Positions 63,370 through 64,000 of a stretch of 64,000 nucleotides of DNA are shown here, piece after piece. The notes below the pieces were generated by a model that ran no database searches, was not told where the DNA came from, and was given only the letters and a program-made list of their open reading frames with translations. The stretch lies in contig NZ_MDFN01000015.1 in NCBI RefSeq assembly GCF_001730525.1, positions 1 through 64,000 on the forward strand, in the 5' to 3' direction. The DNA comes from Arcticibacter eurypsychrophilus (GTDB lineage Bacteria; Bacteroidota; Bacteroidia; Sphingobacteriales; Sphingobacteriaceae). Each line of letters opens with the position of its first letter. Positions within the stretch are counted from its first letter, which is position 1. The position numbers were made by a program, and so were the translations under genes.

Positions 63370-64000
63370 ATGAAAACTCGATATATAAAGCCACTATTTT
63401 TAATGTTATGTGCATTACTGACGTTATCGGCATGTAAAAAAGATTTTTTAAACGTAGAACCTACCGATCGGATTGCAACCTCAGCTATTGAAACGGACAC
63501 CTCTGTTTTTGAAGCGTATGTCACCAACCGCTATATAGGTACCCGGTTACAGGATAAGGAAGCAGATGGATCAGATCCTGGTTTTGGAAGGGGATTTGAG
63601 TACAGTATGATGAGTTCGTTTACAGATGAATCGGTCTATAACAATGATGATTTTACCTGGCTGATCCAAAGAGGACAGCTGGCACCAGAAAACTTGGGAA
63701 GTGCAGGCATCTTCTGGGCCAGGAGCTATAGGGGGATCCGTGAAATAAACTATGCTTTAAGTGTTCTTACCAAAATTGAAATGAGTGCGGGCCATAAGCA
63801 AATGATCGATGGCGAACTTAAATTTATAAGAGCTATGCGCTATCAGGATCTGATCAGGAATTATGGCCGCGTGGTTTTAATGGGCGATAAAGTAACAAAT
63901 CTAACAGATGACCTGCAGAATCCTTCCCTATTTACCAGGGCTACCCTGAAAGAAGGGATCGATTATGTGGTGGCTCAGTTAAATGAAGCCGCTGCGGAAC
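63370..64000 (+). CDS. SusD/RagB family lipoprotein, cut by the window end
   Basis: The frame opens at ATG 63370 and is still open after 210 codons. It begins MKTRYIKPLFLMLCALLTLSAC (Cys22, lipoprotein signal) and KKDFLNVEPTDRIATSAIE, the classic SusD N-terminus, and includes WARSYRGIREINYALSVL and GELKFIRAMRYQDLIRNYGRVVLMGD, the SusD helix with the paired RAMRY/NYG motif. About 40% of the expected length is visible. It is the partner of the SusC gene 10 bp upstream. Confidence 0.93.
   Translation, partial: MKTRYIKPLFLMLCALLTLSACKKDFLNVEPTDRIATSAIETDTSVFEAYVTNRYIGTRLQDKEADGSDPGFGRGFEYSMMSSFTDESVYNNDDFTWLIQRGQLAPENLGSAGIFWARSYRGIREINYALSVLTKIEMSAGHKQMIDGELKFIRAMRYQDLIRNYGRVVLMGDKVTNLTDDLQNPSLFTRATLKEGIDYVVAQLNEAAAE

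Overview
The window reads as a chromosomal segment of a Bacteroidota bacterium, most likely Sphingobacteriaceae (Pedobacter or a close relative). The evidence is four SusC/SusD pairs, one hybrid two-component regulator, an ECF sigma/FecR pair, lipoprotein signals of the ...SC type, many promoter -7 boxes of the Bacteroidota form TAnnTTTG, almost no Shine-Dalgarno sites, and families largely confined to this phylum (DUF2480, DUF4834, DUF6427, DUF4374). The placement is inference from gene content; no rRNA gene is inside the window.

Layout. (1) 1-2043: two promoter-like sites firing leftward off the edge (possibly a stable-RNA operon), then an AlbA/Schlafen-type regulator with a GVNE repeat. 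(2) 2218-9833, minus: a utilisation locus of IPT/NHL lipoprotein, SusC, SusD and a DUF4973-like lipoprotein, without enzyme or regulator. (3) 10532-14448: a small DUF3828-like protein, a BlaI/BlaR1-type pair with a well-formed operator, and a scrambled locus in which a hypothetical gene has fused to a beheaded SDR gene and carries a 98-bp tandem duplication. (4) 14818-35464: housekeeping block: HtrA protease, dapF, aspS, DUF3109, DUF3108, DUF2480, the unit purQ-coaX-OMP-lptC-PpiD-like chaperone, upp-yjjG-dinB-DUF6427, then uvrB-ywbE-DUF4834 and a YfhO-like membrane protein. (5) 35591-39019: a TonB-dependent receptor with a DUF4374 lipoprotein, probably iron acquisition, with a Fur-like dyad upstream. 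(6) 39177-41113: a complete group II intron, apparently class IIC, inserted exactly behind the terminator of the next operon. (7) 41191-64000: a glycan utilisation super-locus: ECF sigma, FecR, STN-SusC, SusD (minus); then divergently GH97, SusC, SusD, a hybrid two-component sensor/regulator, SusC, and a SusD cut by the window end.

How it works together. The right third would import oligosaccharides through three SusCD pairs, trim alpha-linked sugars with a periplasmic GH97 whose residues fit the retaining branch, and sense ligand in two ways: TonB receptor to FecR to sigma for the STN-type SusC, and periplasmic propeller to AraC-type output for the flanking GH97/SusCD genes.

The items most worth a second look are the chimeric SDR with its frame-breaking duplication, the intron placed behind a terminator without disrupting either neighbour, the OstA/LptD-like tail on the BlaR1-type protease, the two hairpins between fecR and susC, and the perfect 11-bp dyad between GH97 and susC. 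I found no convincing wholly new multi-gene system.
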